NCBI RefSeq assembly: GCF_018476525.1
Contig: NZ_JAHCST010000012.1
Span: 1-64,000 of the forward strand
DNA length: 64,000 nt
Direction: 5' to 3'
Source: Acrocarpospora catenulata
Lineage (GTDB): Bacteria; Actinomycetota; Actinomycetes; Streptosporangiales; Streptosporangiaceae
The notes beneath the pieces are model-generated. The model was not told the DNA's origin and searched no databases. It saw only the letters and a program-made list of their open reading frames with translations. Positions 25,602-34,385 of this stretch are shown one piece after another (position 1 is the stretch's first letter; each line of letters begins with the position of its first letter). A program made the translations under genes and the position numbers.

Positions 25602-26410
25602 CGTCCCGTCCCGGCTCCCTCGACTCGCCGCGGTTCCCGCGCTCGTCCCGCTACCACCCCGACTGGATCCGCTCCAGCGTCAGCGGCGGAGCCAACTCGC
25701 TCTGGCTGACCGAATGGCTCACCCAGGCGATGACGTTACAGAGCGGGATGCGGGTGCTGGATCTGGGTTGCGGCCGTGGCGCATCATCGATCTTCCTGCA
25801 CCGCGAGTTCGACGTCCAGGTCTGGGCAACGGACCTGTGGTTTGGCGCGGACGAGCGGCTGCACCGCATCCGCGACGCCGGCGCCGACCACGCGGTGTTC
25901 CCGATCCACGCCGACGCCCGATCCCTGCCGTTTGCGGCGGGCTTCTTCGACGCCGTCATCAGCATCGACTCCTTCGTCTACTACGGCACCGACGATCTGT
26001 ACCTCAACTATCTGGCCCGGTTCGTCCGGCCGGGCGGCCAGATCGGCATCGCCGGCGCGGGACTGACCCAGGAGATCGACGGACCGGTCCCCGAGCATCT
26101 GCGGGGCTGGTGGGAGCCGAGCATGGCCTGCCTGCACTCGGCCCACTGGTGGCACCGCCACTGGGAACGCAGCGGCATCGCCCGCGTGGACCTCGCCGAC
26201 ACCATGACGGACGGCTGGAAGCACTGGCTGGAATGGCAACGGGCGATCGCACCGGACAACGAGGCGGAAATCAACGTTCTCAACGCCGATCGCGGACGCC
26301 ATCTCGGGTATGTGCGCGCGGTCGCCCGGCGTAGATCGGACACCGTACTCGACGAACCCATCTACTCCATCCCCGTCACCTATACAAAGCAGCCCCTGTA
26401 TCGCACCTGA
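25598..26410 (+). CDS. SAM-dependent class I methyltransferase
   Basis: 270 aa starting at ATG 25598 inside the monooxygenase stop (ATGA). Motif I is VLDLGCGRGASSIFL (about residues 53-67); the post-I acidic region is ATDLWFGADERL, and DAVISIDSFVYYGTDDLYLN and FVRPGGQIGIAG follow. Resembles small-molecule methyltransferases. Coupling with the hydroxylase suggests hydroxylation followed by O-methylation, or inactivation of a phenolic compound. Confidence 0.9.
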   Translation: MTSRPGSLDSPRFPRSSRYHPDWIRSSVSGGANSLWLTEWLTQAMTLQSGMRVLDLGCGRGASSIFLHREFDVQVWATDLWFGADERLHRIRDAGADHAVFPIHADARSLPFAAGFFDAVISIDSFVYYGTDDLYLNYLARFVRPGGQIGIAGAGLTQEIDGPVPEHLRGWWEPSMACLHSAHWWHRHWERSGIARVDLADTMTDGWKHWLEWQRAIAPDNEAEINVLNADRGRHLGYVRAVARRRSDTVLDEPIYSIPVTYTKQPLYRT

Positions 26411-26446
26411 ACGGCGACGGCAGAGGAAATCTGATGAGGAATTGCT

Positions 26447-27034
26447 GTGCGTAAACTCGTCTATCTGATAAACGCCACGATTGATGGCTATATCGCAGGA
26501 CCGGCAGGCCAGTCGGACTTCTTTCTTCTCGAAGGCGACCATCAGGAGGAGTTGTCGGCCGAATTCCCCGAGACCGTGCCGCGGCCGCTGCGGCCCCAAC
26601 TCGGATTGAATGGCGCGCCGAACCGGCGTTTCGACACCGTCATCATGGGACGGAGCAGCTACCAGCCGGCGATGGCCGCAGGAGTGACCAGTCCCTTCCC
26701 CCACCTGCGGCAATATGTCATCTCCCGCACGCTGGCGGATGCGGATCCCGAGCTGATCGTCGATGGCGACCCCCTTGATCTTGTACGCCGGCTCAAAAGA
26801 GACCATGGCCTGGACATCTGGCTGTCCGGCGGAGGCCGCCTGGCCGGTGCCCTTCTGTCCGAGATCGACGAGCTGATCGTCAAGCAGCACCCGATCGTCG
26901 CCGGCGCAGGCATCCCACTGTTCACCGGTCCGTTTCACCCGACCCGCTTCACCCCGGCCGCGGAACGGACATTCCGCAGCGGCGTGCGCCTGCTGAGGCA
27001 TGTAGCCCACGTACACCGCCGAGATGAGCCATGA
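26447..27034 (+). CDS. RibD C-terminal/dihydrofolate reductase-like protein
   Basis: 195 aa from GTG 26447 with GATGAGGA at 26433-26440. The start RKLVYLINATIDGYIAGP, VIMGRSSYQ and WLSGGGRLAGALLSEIDELI are typical of the RibD_C/DHFR-like family (YyaP/YwjB type). These NADPH-binding proteins mostly have no known substrate. The 3' end overlaps the sigma factor gene, so it belongs to the same coupled unit. Confidence 0.88.
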   Translation: MRKLVYLINATIDGYIAGPAGQSDFFLLEGDHQEELSAEFPETVPRPLRPQLGLNGAPNRRFDTVIMGRSSYQPAMAAGVTSPFPHLRQYVISRTLADADPELIVDGDPLDLVRRLKRDHGLDIWLSGGGRLAGALLSEIDELIVKQHPIVAGAGIPLFTGPFHPTRFTPAAERTFRSGVRLLRHVAHVHRRDEP

Positions 27035-27561
27035 AGACTCCCACCCATCCTTCGCTGGGAGAGCGCTTCAGAAACGGCAGCGAAGACGCCCTGGCAGAGA
27101 TGTACCGCCGGTACTCGACCTCTCTGTTCTCCCTCGCGTTGCACCTGCTGGACGACAGGGACATGGCGGCCGAGACCGTACAACTCTCCTTCGTTCGAGC
27201 CTGGCAGGCGGCCAAGGTCTTCGACGTGGGGCGGGAACTTCTGCCGTGGCTCTACTCAATCACCCGGCGCACGGCTGTCGATATATGGCGGCGCGAAGCC
27301 CGGCACCATGGCGGCCTCACGCTCGGCGAGAACCTGCCGATGGAGGAACCGTCCCTGGATTCGGCCTGGCAGGCATGGCAGGTCAGGCAAGCGCTGGACA
27401 GGCTTCCCGTCGATGAGCGCGATGTGGTGCGACTGGCGTACTTCGAAGATCTGACACAAAGAGAGATCGCCGCCAGGTTGAAGATCCCGCTGGGCACGGT
27501 CTATAGCCGGACCGCACGCGCCAAGCGCCGGCTCGCCGTACTCCTCGCCCATGTCGGCTGA
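27031..27561 (+). CDS. ECF-family RNA polymerase sigma factor
   Basis: 176 aa. Region 2 runs from ALAEMYRRYSTSLFSLALHL to LPWLYSITRRTAVDIWRR; region 4 has LDRLPVDERDVVRLAYFEDL and TQREIAARLKIPLGTVYSRT. No anti-sigma gene follows, and the start overlaps the RibD-like gene (ATGA). The unusual link to an enzyme operon suggests control by transcription level or by the upstream enzymes rather than by a membrane anti-sigma. Confidence 0.9.
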   Translation: MKTPTHPSLGERFRNGSEDALAEMYRRYSTSLFSLALHLLDDRDMAAETVQLSFVRAWQAAKVFDVGRELLPWLYSITRRTAVDIWRREARHHGGLTLGENLPMEEPSLDSAWQAWQVRQALDRLPVDERDVVRLAYFEDLTQREIAARLKIPLGTVYSRTARAKRRLAVLLAHVG

Positions 27562-27757
27562 GAAACCGAAACGGAATGCAGCGCACCCGTCTTCTCCTCG
27601 GCATCGCCATCGGCGGACAGGCTTGTGTGTATTTCGACCGGTTATGAGGTGACGGGCCTGCACCGCTCGTACTGTCCAGTGAATTCGTCCTTTCCAGTTG
27701 TGAGGCCAACCGGCCTGCACAAGACAGAGAAAACAGAAAGAGAAAGGGAACACGGTA

Positions 27758-28315
27758 ATGACGACCGTTTCGCTCCACAAGCGCTCCTGGTTGGCCGCCC
27801 GGATCGGCGGCGCGGCCCTGGCGGCCGGCACCGTCCTGCTTTCCGGTGTGGCTCTGGCCGCCCCGGCGCACGCCGCCACCTGCGTGGGCATCCTGGCGGC
27901 TGACGGGCCGGCGAACCGCGACATGGGCCGCGGCGCCGACAACGGCCCTCTCGCCAACCTGAACTCGGCCGACCTGCGGGACCAGGAGCGGTGGGAAGTC
28001 ATCCAGGTGGGCAACTTCGTGGTGTTGCGCAGCAACCTGCACAATGCCGACGGCGGGCTCGCCGCCGCGGCCGTGACGAGCAAGGCGAGCGGAACCGCGG
28101 TGGTGAGCCGCCCGCTGAACGTCAACGACACCCGCCAGCAGTGGCGCCGCGTCAACCAGGCAGGAAAGATCACCTACACGAACAGGTTCAGCGGCCTGGA
28201 GATCACGCGCAGATCCATGGACGACCCGGAATTCTTCAACACGCCCATCCTGCAGACCATCGGAGTGACGGGAGGAAACACCTGGACTGAGAAGTCCGTG
28301 GCCTGCCTCGGCTGA
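27758..28315 (+). CDS. Secreted protein, lectin-like (ricin-type beta-trefoil suspected)
   Basis: 185 aa with a clear signal peptide (KRSWLAARIGGAALAAGTVL to AHAA, about residues 8-40). The mature part has two Cys (near the start and end) and repeated motifs such as QERWEVIQVGNFVVLRS and RQQWRRVNQAGKITYTNRFS, the spacing of carbohydrate-binding beta-trefoils. RBS AAAGGGA upstream. It could be a target of the ECF sigma factor just before it. Family assignment is moderate. Confidence 0.7.
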   Translation: MTTVSLHKRSWLAARIGGAALAAGTVLLSGVALAAPAHAATCVGILAADGPANRDMGRGADNGPLANLNSADLRDQERWEVIQVGNFVVLRSNLHNADGGLAAAAVTSKASGTAVVSRPLNVNDTRQQWRRVNQAGKITYTNRFSGLEITRRSMDDPEFFNTPILQTIGVTGGNTWTEKSVACLG

Positions 28316-28322
28316 TCGATCC

Positions 28323-28368
28323 CGTCCGGACCAGCGACCCAAAGGGCGCCAGCTCGCTGGTCCGGACG
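28323..28368. terminator. 15-bp perfect stem terminator after the secreted protein gene
   Basis: CGTCCGGACCAGCGA (28323-28337) and its exact complement (28354-28368) with a 16-base loop, 8 bp past the stop at 28315. No T-run. Confidence 0.8.
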
Positions 28369-28439
28369 AACGCTATGGAACCCACTGCAACGACCCTTCC
28401 GATTTGCCGCGGCACCCAGCCGCTAGCCGAGTTTTCCGC

Positions 28440-28642
28440 AGGTTGAGATACGCCGCCGCCCTCTCCGGCTTCGACCTCGTCGCGCGCGCGTCCCGATGCG
28501 GGACGACGTCCACCACTGGGCCGACCACCTGGCCGCGATCGACCAGAAGCACGGCGGCATCGTCCCCGGCCACCGCGGCGGCGCCGTCCTCGTCGGCCTG
28601 CACGACCCCGACGGCATCGAGCTCCGCCTCTACGCCGGCTGA
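28440..28642 (+). pseudogene. VOC/glyoxalase-family gene with internal deletion and frameshift
   Basis: A short N-terminal-like piece (RYAAALSGFDLVARA, 28446-28490) is followed in another frame by a typical VOC C-terminus from ATG 28496: MRDDVHHWADHLAAIDQKHG, then HDPDGIELRLYAG and a stop at 28642. The ~50 residues that should separate them are missing. The gene directly precedes the alpha/beta hydrolase and may once have been co-transcribed with it. Confidence 0.55.
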
Positions 28643-28676
28643 CCCGACCCACAGACCGAGAACAGGAGAATCTCCC

Positions 28677-29471
28677 ATGCAACACACCGATTCCGGCGGC
28701 GACGGCAAGCCGCTGGTCCTCATCCACGCGAGCGTCTTCGCCGACTGGTTCGTCCCGCTCGAGCGCGAGCCGGCCGTCGCCGACCTGCGCCGGATCCGCG
28801 TGACCCGCACGGGGTACGCGGACCCCGCACCCGCCGAGCCGCTGTCGGTGGCTGACCACGCCGCCGAGTGCGCGGATCTGTTGCGCCGTCTGGGGATCGG
28901 GCGGGCGCGGGTACTCGCGCACTCCTCCGGCACCGTGGTCGCACTGCAGCTGGCGCTCGACCACCCGGAGCTGGTCGGCGAGCTCGTCCTGGTCGAGCCG
29001 CCGCTGATCAACCCGCTCCTGCCGCCGGAGGACCAGGCGACCGTCGCCGCCGCGATCGGCCCTGCTTTGAGCGCGGCGATGGGCGCCGCCGCCCAGGGCG
29101 ACCTGCGCACCGCCTTCGACACCTTCCTGGCGGCGGTGTGCGGACCGCAGCACCGGACCGTGATCGAGTCCGCGCTCGGCCGAGACGGCCTGGAACGCGC
29201 CGAACGCGACTGCGGCTACTGCTTCACCGGCGAGGTGCCCGCGCTCGCCGCGTGGCACTTCGACGAAGAGCTGGCGCGCCGGATCGAGCAGCCGGTCCAT
29301 CTCCTCGCCGGCGGCGACAGCCCGCCCTTCACGCACCGGCTGGTCGACCACCTCGCCAGGATGTTGCCCGACGCCCGCACCACCATCGTCACCGGTCACA
29401 ACCACCTCCTCCCCCTCACCGCCCCTGCCCGCCTGGCCGATCTGTTCCGGAACCCGGCCGTCGCGGCCTGA
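28677..29471 (+). CDS. Alpha/beta-fold hydrolase
   Basis: 264 aa from ATG 28677 with AACAGGAG at 28661-28668. LVLIHASVFADWFVPL contains the oxyanion region, LAHSSGTVVALQLALDHPEL the nucleophile elbow (Ser in SSG), and VTGHNHLLPLTAP the catalytic His. Substrate unknown. Reads in the same direction as the broken VOC gene. Confidence 0.85.
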   Translation: MQHTDSGGDGKPLVLIHASVFADWFVPLEREPAVADLRRIRVTRTGYADPAPAEPLSVADHAAECADLLRRLGIGRARVLAHSSGTVVALQLALDHPELVGELVLVEPPLINPLLPPEDQATVAAAIGPALSAAMGAAAQGDLRTAFDTFLAAVCGPQHRTVIESALGRDGLERAERDCGYCFTGEVPALAAWHFDEELARRIEQPVHLLAGGDSPPFTHRLVDHLARMLPDARTTIVTGHNHLLPLTAPARLADLFRNPAVAA

Positions 29472-29916
29472 TCGCGGTCGCCCCGGCGGGGCTGCGGCGT
29501 CCGGCGGCGGGCAGGCCGCACGTTCGGGCAGACGTTTGGGCGGGCGTTGCCCGGGGGTGGCGGTGCGCCCCTACCGTGGGAACGTCCACGGCCGCGCGAT
29601 TGTCCTCATGGGACACCGAATGATCAGGCGGTGGCCGCCGAATGGCGACACCGCGATAGATGGCCTCTCTAAACGACGCAGCCCTGGCTTCGCGCGGGCA
29701 GCCCCGCCTGCACGAAGGTCGATGCCAACACAGCCCGTTGCCCCAGTGGGATGATCAGCAACCTCCAGATCGTCACGGGGGACAACGGCGACTACGTTGT
29801 CAACAATGCGGCGCTGCCGTCGAGGGTCTTCCTCAACCGAGGCCACGACACCCCAGCACCCCGACCCGCTGCCGTTCAGCCTCGTGGTGGTCTGCTGACC
29901 CCGGCCCGACTGGACG
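29472..29916. other. Gene-free stretch between convergent hydrolase and TetR genes
   Basis: No recognisable gene. A short plus-strand piece at 29751-29840 (SNLQIVTGDNGDYVVNNAAL) has protein-like composition but no family match. No strong hairpin noticed. Confidence 0.4.
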
Positions 29917-30567
29917 TCAGGCGCCCCGGCTGCGTGCAGCCAGGGCGCCCGGCGTCCGGCACACGGCTCGCTCGGCCATATCCACCAGGATGTCGATCGC
30001 CTCGTCGACTGTGTGGCTGCGGCCGGTCACCAGCAGGTCGAGGCTCTCGAAGCTCGTCAGCACCCACAGTGCGTCGATCGCCTGGTCGACGGTGAGTCCC
30101 TCGCGCAGCTCGCCCTCCCGCTCGAGGTGCTCGGCCAGGCTCTGCATGCCGGCCCGCCGGTCGGTCTCCATGTGGCGTACGGCGCCGCCGGCGGACTCGG
30201 GGTCAAACCGGTCCATGGCGTGGAGCACGCGGTAGACCGCCAACTCCTTGCCCTTCATCCAGCTGGCCGCCCGGATGCCCTCGCGCAGGTGGTCGCGCGC
30301 GCTGGCGGCGTCCACCGCCCTGCCGAGCTCACCCAGACCGGTGCGCTCCCAGAGGTCGACCACGAACGCGTCGAACAGGCCCGACCGCGAGCCGAAGTCG
30401 GCGTAGATCGTCGACCTCGACACCTTGGCCAGCTCGGCCACCCGCCCCAGGCTGGGCTGCTCGGTCGGCGCCTCACGCAGGCACTGGCCGACCGCGTTCA
30501 GGATCCGACGCCTTGTCTCCTCCGCGGCCTCGGCGCGGAGCACCTGCTCGTACTTGCGGGGTGCCAT
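29917..30567 (-). CDS. TetR-family transcriptional regulator
   Basis: 216 aa from ATG 30567 (MAPRKYEQVLRAEAAEETRR). The helix-turn-helix is VAELAKVSRSTIYADFGSRS near residues 35-55, and the ligand domain is about 150 residues. An earlier in-frame ATG at 30597 is possible. The target is unclear because the sequence upstream is IS110 debris; its original divergent partner may have been lost. Confidence 0.88.
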   Translation of the reverse strand: MAPRKYEQVLRAEAAEETRRRILNAVGQCLREAPTEQPSLGRVAELAKVSRSTIYADFGSRSGLFDAFVVDLWERTGLGELGRAVDAASARDHLREGIRAASWMKGKELAVYRVLHAMDRFDPESAGGAVRHMETDRRAGMQSLAEHLEREGELREGLTVDQAIDALWVLTSFESLDLLVTGRSHTVDEAIDILVDMAERAVCRTPGALAARSRGA

Positions 30568-30599
30568 GCCCCTTATCATGCCATATTCATCCGACAAAC

Positions 30600-31050
30600 A
30601 GTCCGCTCAATGGCTCACCCATACCGAGGCCGTCGACCAGTTGCTCCTTGGTGCGATAGCGCAGCACATCACGGGCGGCCTTGACCTCGGCGCTGGGGAT
30701 GAAGTGGGCATTTAGCAGCCCGCATTCCAGCAGCTGGGCCAGCCATTCGGCATCGGCGTGGTCGGTCTTGCGGCCCGGCGTGTTCTTGACGTGCGCGGGA
30801 TTGCAAACCAGCACCTGCTCAAACTGCCCATGCTTGATCATCGCGTGATAGACCGGCATGCTGTAGATGCCTGTGGCCTCCATCGCCACGTGCGAGACCT
30901 GCATGCTGGTCAGCCAGCGAGCGGCCTCCTTGAGCACGCCGTAGAACGTCTTGTAGGTGCATTGACCGTGATCCACCCCTGAGGGCATTCGCCGGGAACA
31001 CGGACCGCAACCGCGATCTCGTTCTTGCCGACATCGATCGCGGTGCATCA
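30600..31050 (-). pseudogene. IS110-family transposase N-terminal fragment, frameshifted
   Basis: Minus-strand sequence near 31020-30960 reads IDVGKNEIAVAVRVPGE in one frame. A second frame continues with FYGVLKEAARWLTSMQVSHV, AMEATGIYSMPVYHAM and the DEDD-domain segment KNTPGRKTDHADAEWLAQLL up to RYRTKEQLV. The C-terminal Tnp_20 domain is absent. One frameshift near 30960 and truncation near 30610 make it inactive. Confidence 0.8.
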
Positions 31051-31279
31051 CTGGTAGAGAACTGGCATACCCTCCCGCCTTTCACCGGGACTGACGATCC
31101 AGACAGGCATGCCACCCGCGGAGCCCCAGAAGTGACAAAGAAACTGACACTCGCGTTCGCGACGCGACCGGGGGACACCCGCAGGTGAGGGCTCCAGCGT
31201 CAATCTAACCCACGGTCTCAACGAGCCAAGGCGGATCGACGTCGGCGGGCGACACACTCACCGATTTCATCCACGCGAG

Positions 31280-31605
31280 CGCGCCTCAACCTGGAGATCC
31301 TCACCGGGATCTGCGCTGGCCTCCACCGCCCCAACGGGCAGACCATCGCCGACAAGATGCTCTTCATGGTCGCCGCCATGGCCGCCGAGATGGAACGCGA
31401 ACTCATCCACGAACGCACCATGGATGGCCTGGCAACAGCCAATGCCCAAGGCCGTTATGGCGGCCGCCCCGGCAAAGTCGATGACGACACCCTCGCCATC
31501 GCCCGCGCCCGTCAGGCCCGCGGCGAATCAGTCACCTCGATCGCACGCCACCTAAAGATCGGCCGCTCCACCCTGTACCGCGCCCTCCAACCCCAAGCCG
31601 AATAG
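31280..31605 (+). pseudogene. Serine recombinase C-terminal remnant
   Basis: The frame from about 31280 reads LNLEILTGICAGLHRPNGQT then KMLFMVAAMAAEMERELIHE and the C-terminal helix-turn-helix ESVTSIARHLKIGRSTLYRAL. This is the second half of a small serine recombinase, distinct from the one at 22906-23532. The catalytic N-terminus is missing; upstream sequence is IS110 debris. Confidence 0.75.
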
Positions 31606-31952
31606 AGCCGACGGAGCCACTTCGCCCCCGGTGCTCCAGTCCTTAACGGCACCCCATCGTGGGCCAAGATCGGCGAGACCCTACACAGGGACAACAGCGC
31701 CAGATCTGAGGGCCGACGGTCAGGCTCGGGTACGTCCGCCACAGCGTCGCTGTGTCATTAAAGCGGCGTCTGCAGTGACAGAAAATCGGCGCTCAACAAC
31801 CGGGACAACCTGGTTGGTGACGAGGGGGCCCGGCTCGGTCACCCCCTCCCACATAACGCGGATTATGTTGGATCCTCGTCGCAGCCCTGATGGAACGAAT
31901 CGCCTTTTTTGAATTTCTGGAAATAGAAAATCGAAAGTGCTAAGATGATCTT
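31606..31952. other. Intergenic stretch with an AT-rich promoter at its end
   Basis: No gene seen. CTTAACGGCA is at 31642-31651. The last 60 bp are strikingly AT-rich for this genome and contain TGGAAA (31918-31923) and, 17 bp on, TAAGAT (31941-31946), a plausible -35/-10 pair for the next gene. Confidence 0.5.
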
Positions 31953-31955
31953 GTG
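31941..31955 (+). promoter_or_regulatory. -10 box placed for leaderless transcription of the coiled-coil gene
   Basis: TAAGAT ends 6 bases before GTG 31953. A start of transcription 6-8 bases past the -10 would fall on the start codon, with no room for a ribosome-binding site. Leaderless mRNAs are common in actinomycetes. ATGs at 31956 and 31959 are alternatives. Confidence 0.45.
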
Positions 31956-33107
31956 ATGATGACGGCGTGCAAGCACTGCGGGAACCCGATTGAGCAGCGG
32001 AACGGGCGGGGGAGGCCGAAGGAGTACTGCCCGGAGAAGGACTGTCAGGCGATGGCCAAGCGGGAGCGGGAGGTGCGGCGGGCCAGTCCGGGGCTGGATG
32101 GGACGTTGGCTCGGGCGGAGGAGCTGTACGAGCGGATGGAGAAGGGGCTCGTGGCGGCGATCGCCCCGCTGGCGCAGGTGCTGGCGGAGGAGTTGAGTCC
32201 GGCGGGGGTGGAGGCCAAGGTGAGCGCGATCCAGGCGGAGGCGCACACCCGGGTCGCGGTCGCCCGTACCGAACGGGAACAGGCCTTGGAGCAGGTACGG
32301 CTCTCGCGGGAGGCCGCCGAGGCGGCGCGTCAGGAGGCGATGGAGGCCCGGCGGCTGGCGGAGGAGGCCTCGGCCGAAAGGGACACCGCGTTCGCCGACG
32401 CCGAGAACGCCCGGGAGCAGGCGCTGGCCGCGCTGCGGGAGGCGGCGGCCACCGAGCGGGTGGCCCGGCAGGAGGCGGAGGAGGCGGGACGGCGGGCCGA
32501 GCGCGCCGTGGCCGAGCGTGACCAGGCCGTCGCCGCGGCGGCCGAGCGGGTCAGGGAGTCGGAGGCTCGGGTGCGGGATGCGGAGGCGGTGGCCGTACAG
32601 GCCGAAGCGGAGGCGGCGCGGGCGGTACAACGTGCGGAGCGGGCCGCGGGGGAGGCCGAGGAGTCCCGGCAGGAGCGGGCGGCGGCTGAGCGGGAGGCCG
32701 CCGCGGCCACGGCGCGGGCGGCGGCGGCCGAGGGGGAGCGGGACCGGGCGGTGGCCAGGGCCGAGACCGCCGAGGCGGCGCGTGGGCAGGCGCTGGCGGA
32801 CGTGGCGGCGGCGGTGCAGGCCCGCAAGCAGGCCGAACGGGAGGCCAGAGACGGCCTCGAAGCCGCCGGCCAGCGGGCACGGCTGGCCGAGCAGACGCTC
32901 ACCCGCGAACGGGAGGCGGCGGCGGGGGTCACGGCCGAGCGCGACAGCGTACGCGCCGAGCTGGTCGTCGAACGGGCCCGCCTCATCGACCTGCGCGCGG
33001 AACTCGAATCCGCCCGGGCCGAAGTGGAACGCCTCCGCGAACGAGCCCTCACCGCCGAGCTCCGGCTGTCCCGCGCGGAGGACAGCGATACATCCGACCT
33101 CACATAA
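31953..33107 (+). CDS. Zinc-ribbon plus long coiled-coil protein (KfrA-like architecture), function unknown
   Basis: 384 aa. Residues 6-32 hold C-x2-C and a C-x4-C separated by a basic loop (CKHCGNPIEQRNGRGRPKEY, then CPEKDC), a likely zinc-binding nucleic-acid module. From about residue 90 to 375 the protein is almost entirely A/E/R/Q heptads, a ~280-residue coiled coil. Similar layouts occur in actinomycete KfrA-type DNA-binding/partition-associated proteins, but I cannot assign it firmly. It stands alone, in a debris-rich zone. Confidence 0.7.
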   Translation: MMMTACKHCGNPIEQRNGRGRPKEYCPEKDCQAMAKREREVRRASPGLDGTLARAEELYERMEKGLVAAIAPLAQVLAEELSPAGVEAKVSAIQAEAHTRVAVARTEREQALEQVRLSREAAEAARQEAMEARRLAEEASAERDTAFADAENAREQALAALREAAATERVARQEAEEAGRRAERAVAERDQAVAAAAERVRESEARVRDAEAVAVQAEAEAARAVQRAERAAGEAEESRQERAAAEREAAAATARAAAAEGERDRAVARAETAEAARGQALADVAAAVQARKQAEREARDGLEAAGQRARLAEQTLTREREAAAGVTAERDSVRAELVVERARLIDLRAELESARAEVERLRERALTAELRLSRAEDSDTSDLT

Positions 33108-33297
33108 TCACAGCTCCACGGCCTCGAGCGCGCCCGGCGATCAACTCTCCAGTGGTGCTGCGCTACATCCGCGCCGTGGACCGCGTCGTGCCCGGCGACG
33201 ACCGCTCAACCGTTCATGGCATTCACCATCGCCGACCGCTCTGATACGGAGCCGTTGCCGTGCTGACACGACACCGCATGTCAGCAGAGCCCCGGGC

Positions 33298-34224
33298 TCA
33301 GCGGCTCACCGTGGTCTCCCGCTCCATTCGCGACAGCTTCTCGGGATTGCGTACGGCGTAGAGCCCGGTGATGAGGCCCTCGTCGACGCGCAACGCCACG
33401 ACGGTGTTGATCTCACCATCGATCCGGATGATCAGTGCCGGGTGGCCGTTGACCTGCGCCGGCTGCAGCGACGCCGTGGGAGCGATCCTGCCCAGCACCT
33501 GCGCCACCTGGCCGGCACCCACGACGGGCTCCAGCGAGGCCGGCACGACTCCGCCGCCGTCACCCAACAGGACGACGTCCGGCGAGAGGATGTCGAGCAG
33601 GCGTTGTAGATCGCCCGTTTCGATGGCCCGCTTGAACGCCTCCAGCGCGTCGCGGGTCTGGGCCGGGGAGACGGCCTCGCGCGGCCGGCGGGCGGCGACG
33701 TGTGCCCGTGCCCGGTGGGCGATCTGGCGGACCGCGGCCGGGTTCTTGTCGACGGCTTCGGCGATCTCGTCGTAGCCCAGATCGAACACCTCGCGCAGCA
33801 CGAACACCGCCCGCTCGGTCGGCGTGAGCGTCTCCAGCACCAGGAGCATCGCCATCGAGACACTGTCGGCCAACTCAACGTCCTCGGCCACGTCGGGCGT
33901 GGTCAGCAGCGGCTCAGGCAGCCAGGGCCCGACGTAGGACTCCTTGCGCCGGCGGAGCGTACGCAGCCGTTGCAGCGCCTGCCGGGTGGTGATCCGGATC
34001 AGGTACGCACGCTGATCCAGCACTGTGCCGAAGTCGACACCGACCCACCGCAGCCAGGTCTCCTGCAGGACGTCCTCGGCGTCGGCGGCCGAGCCGAGCA
34101 TCTCGTAGGCGACCGTGAACAGCAGGTTGCGGTGGGCGAGGAACGCCTCGGTGGCCGAGTCCATGCGATCGCCACGAGCGAGGGGCCCGGCTGTGTCCGT
34201 CGGTTGCTCGCTGCGTTCGCTCAT
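33298..34224 (-). CDS. ECF41-type sigma factor with SnoaL-like C-terminal domain
   Basis: 308 aa. Sigma region 2 (FLAHRNLLFTVAYEMLGSAA to EDVLQETWLRW) and region 4 (LTPTERAVFVLREVFDLGYD, IAEAVDKNPAAVRQIAHRAR) are followed by a ~110-residue SnoaL/NTF2-like domain. The linker WLPEPL and the C-terminal NPEKL are ECF41 hallmarks; in that group the C-terminal domain acts as a built-in anti-sigma. ECF41 factors usually control a neighbouring oxidoreductase, here probably the divergent FAD oxidase. Start could also be ATG 34164. Confidence 0.9.
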   Translation of the reverse strand: MSERSEQPTDTAGPLARGDRMDSATEAFLAHRNLLFTVAYEMLGSAADAEDVLQETWLRWVGVDFGTVLDQRAYLIRITTRQALQRLRTLRRRKESYVGPWLPEPLLTTPDVAEDVELADSVSMAMLLVLETLTPTERAVFVLREVFDLGYDEIAEAVDKNPAAVRQIAHRARAHVAARRPREAVSPAQTRDALEAFKRAIETGDLQRLLDILSPDVVLLGDGGGVVPASLEPVVGAGQVAQVLGRIAPTASLQPAQVNGHPALIIRIDGEINTVVALRVDEGLITGLYAVRNPEKLSRMERETTVSR

Positions 34225-34286
34225 TGCCGCTTCCTACCTGTTCGTTCTCCACCCTGCCATGCATTCGATCCCGGTCCTCACCGCTT

Positions 34287-34334
34287 TGTGACACCCAGGA
34301 TCAGTGACACACGTCACACCTTCGCACTGTCACA
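34287..34334. promoter_or_regulatory. ECF41-like -35 boxes in the divergent intergenic region
   Basis: TGTCACA occurs on the plus strand at 34328-34334 and as its complement at 34287-34293, facing the FAD oxidase and the sigma gene respectively. ECF41 promoters are described as TGTCACA-N16-CGTC; a perfectly spaced CGTC is not present on either side. GTGAC/GTCAC repeats lie between. Confidence 0.45.
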
Positions 34335-34385
34335 AGGATCGGGTCGCCGGGATCTCTTGCTCGTCGGATAACTGGAAGGAACGTC

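Noticed and set aside
24087-28315. Hydroxylase-methyltransferase cluster as a full biosynthetic gene cluster
   Set aside because: No polyketide synthase, NRPS, terpene synthase or RiPP precursor is visible; only tailoring-type enzymes.
32330-33103. Serine/alanine-rich 257-codon frame on the minus strand
   Set aside because: Complement of the coiled-coil heptads; low-complexity shadow of the 31953-33107 gene.
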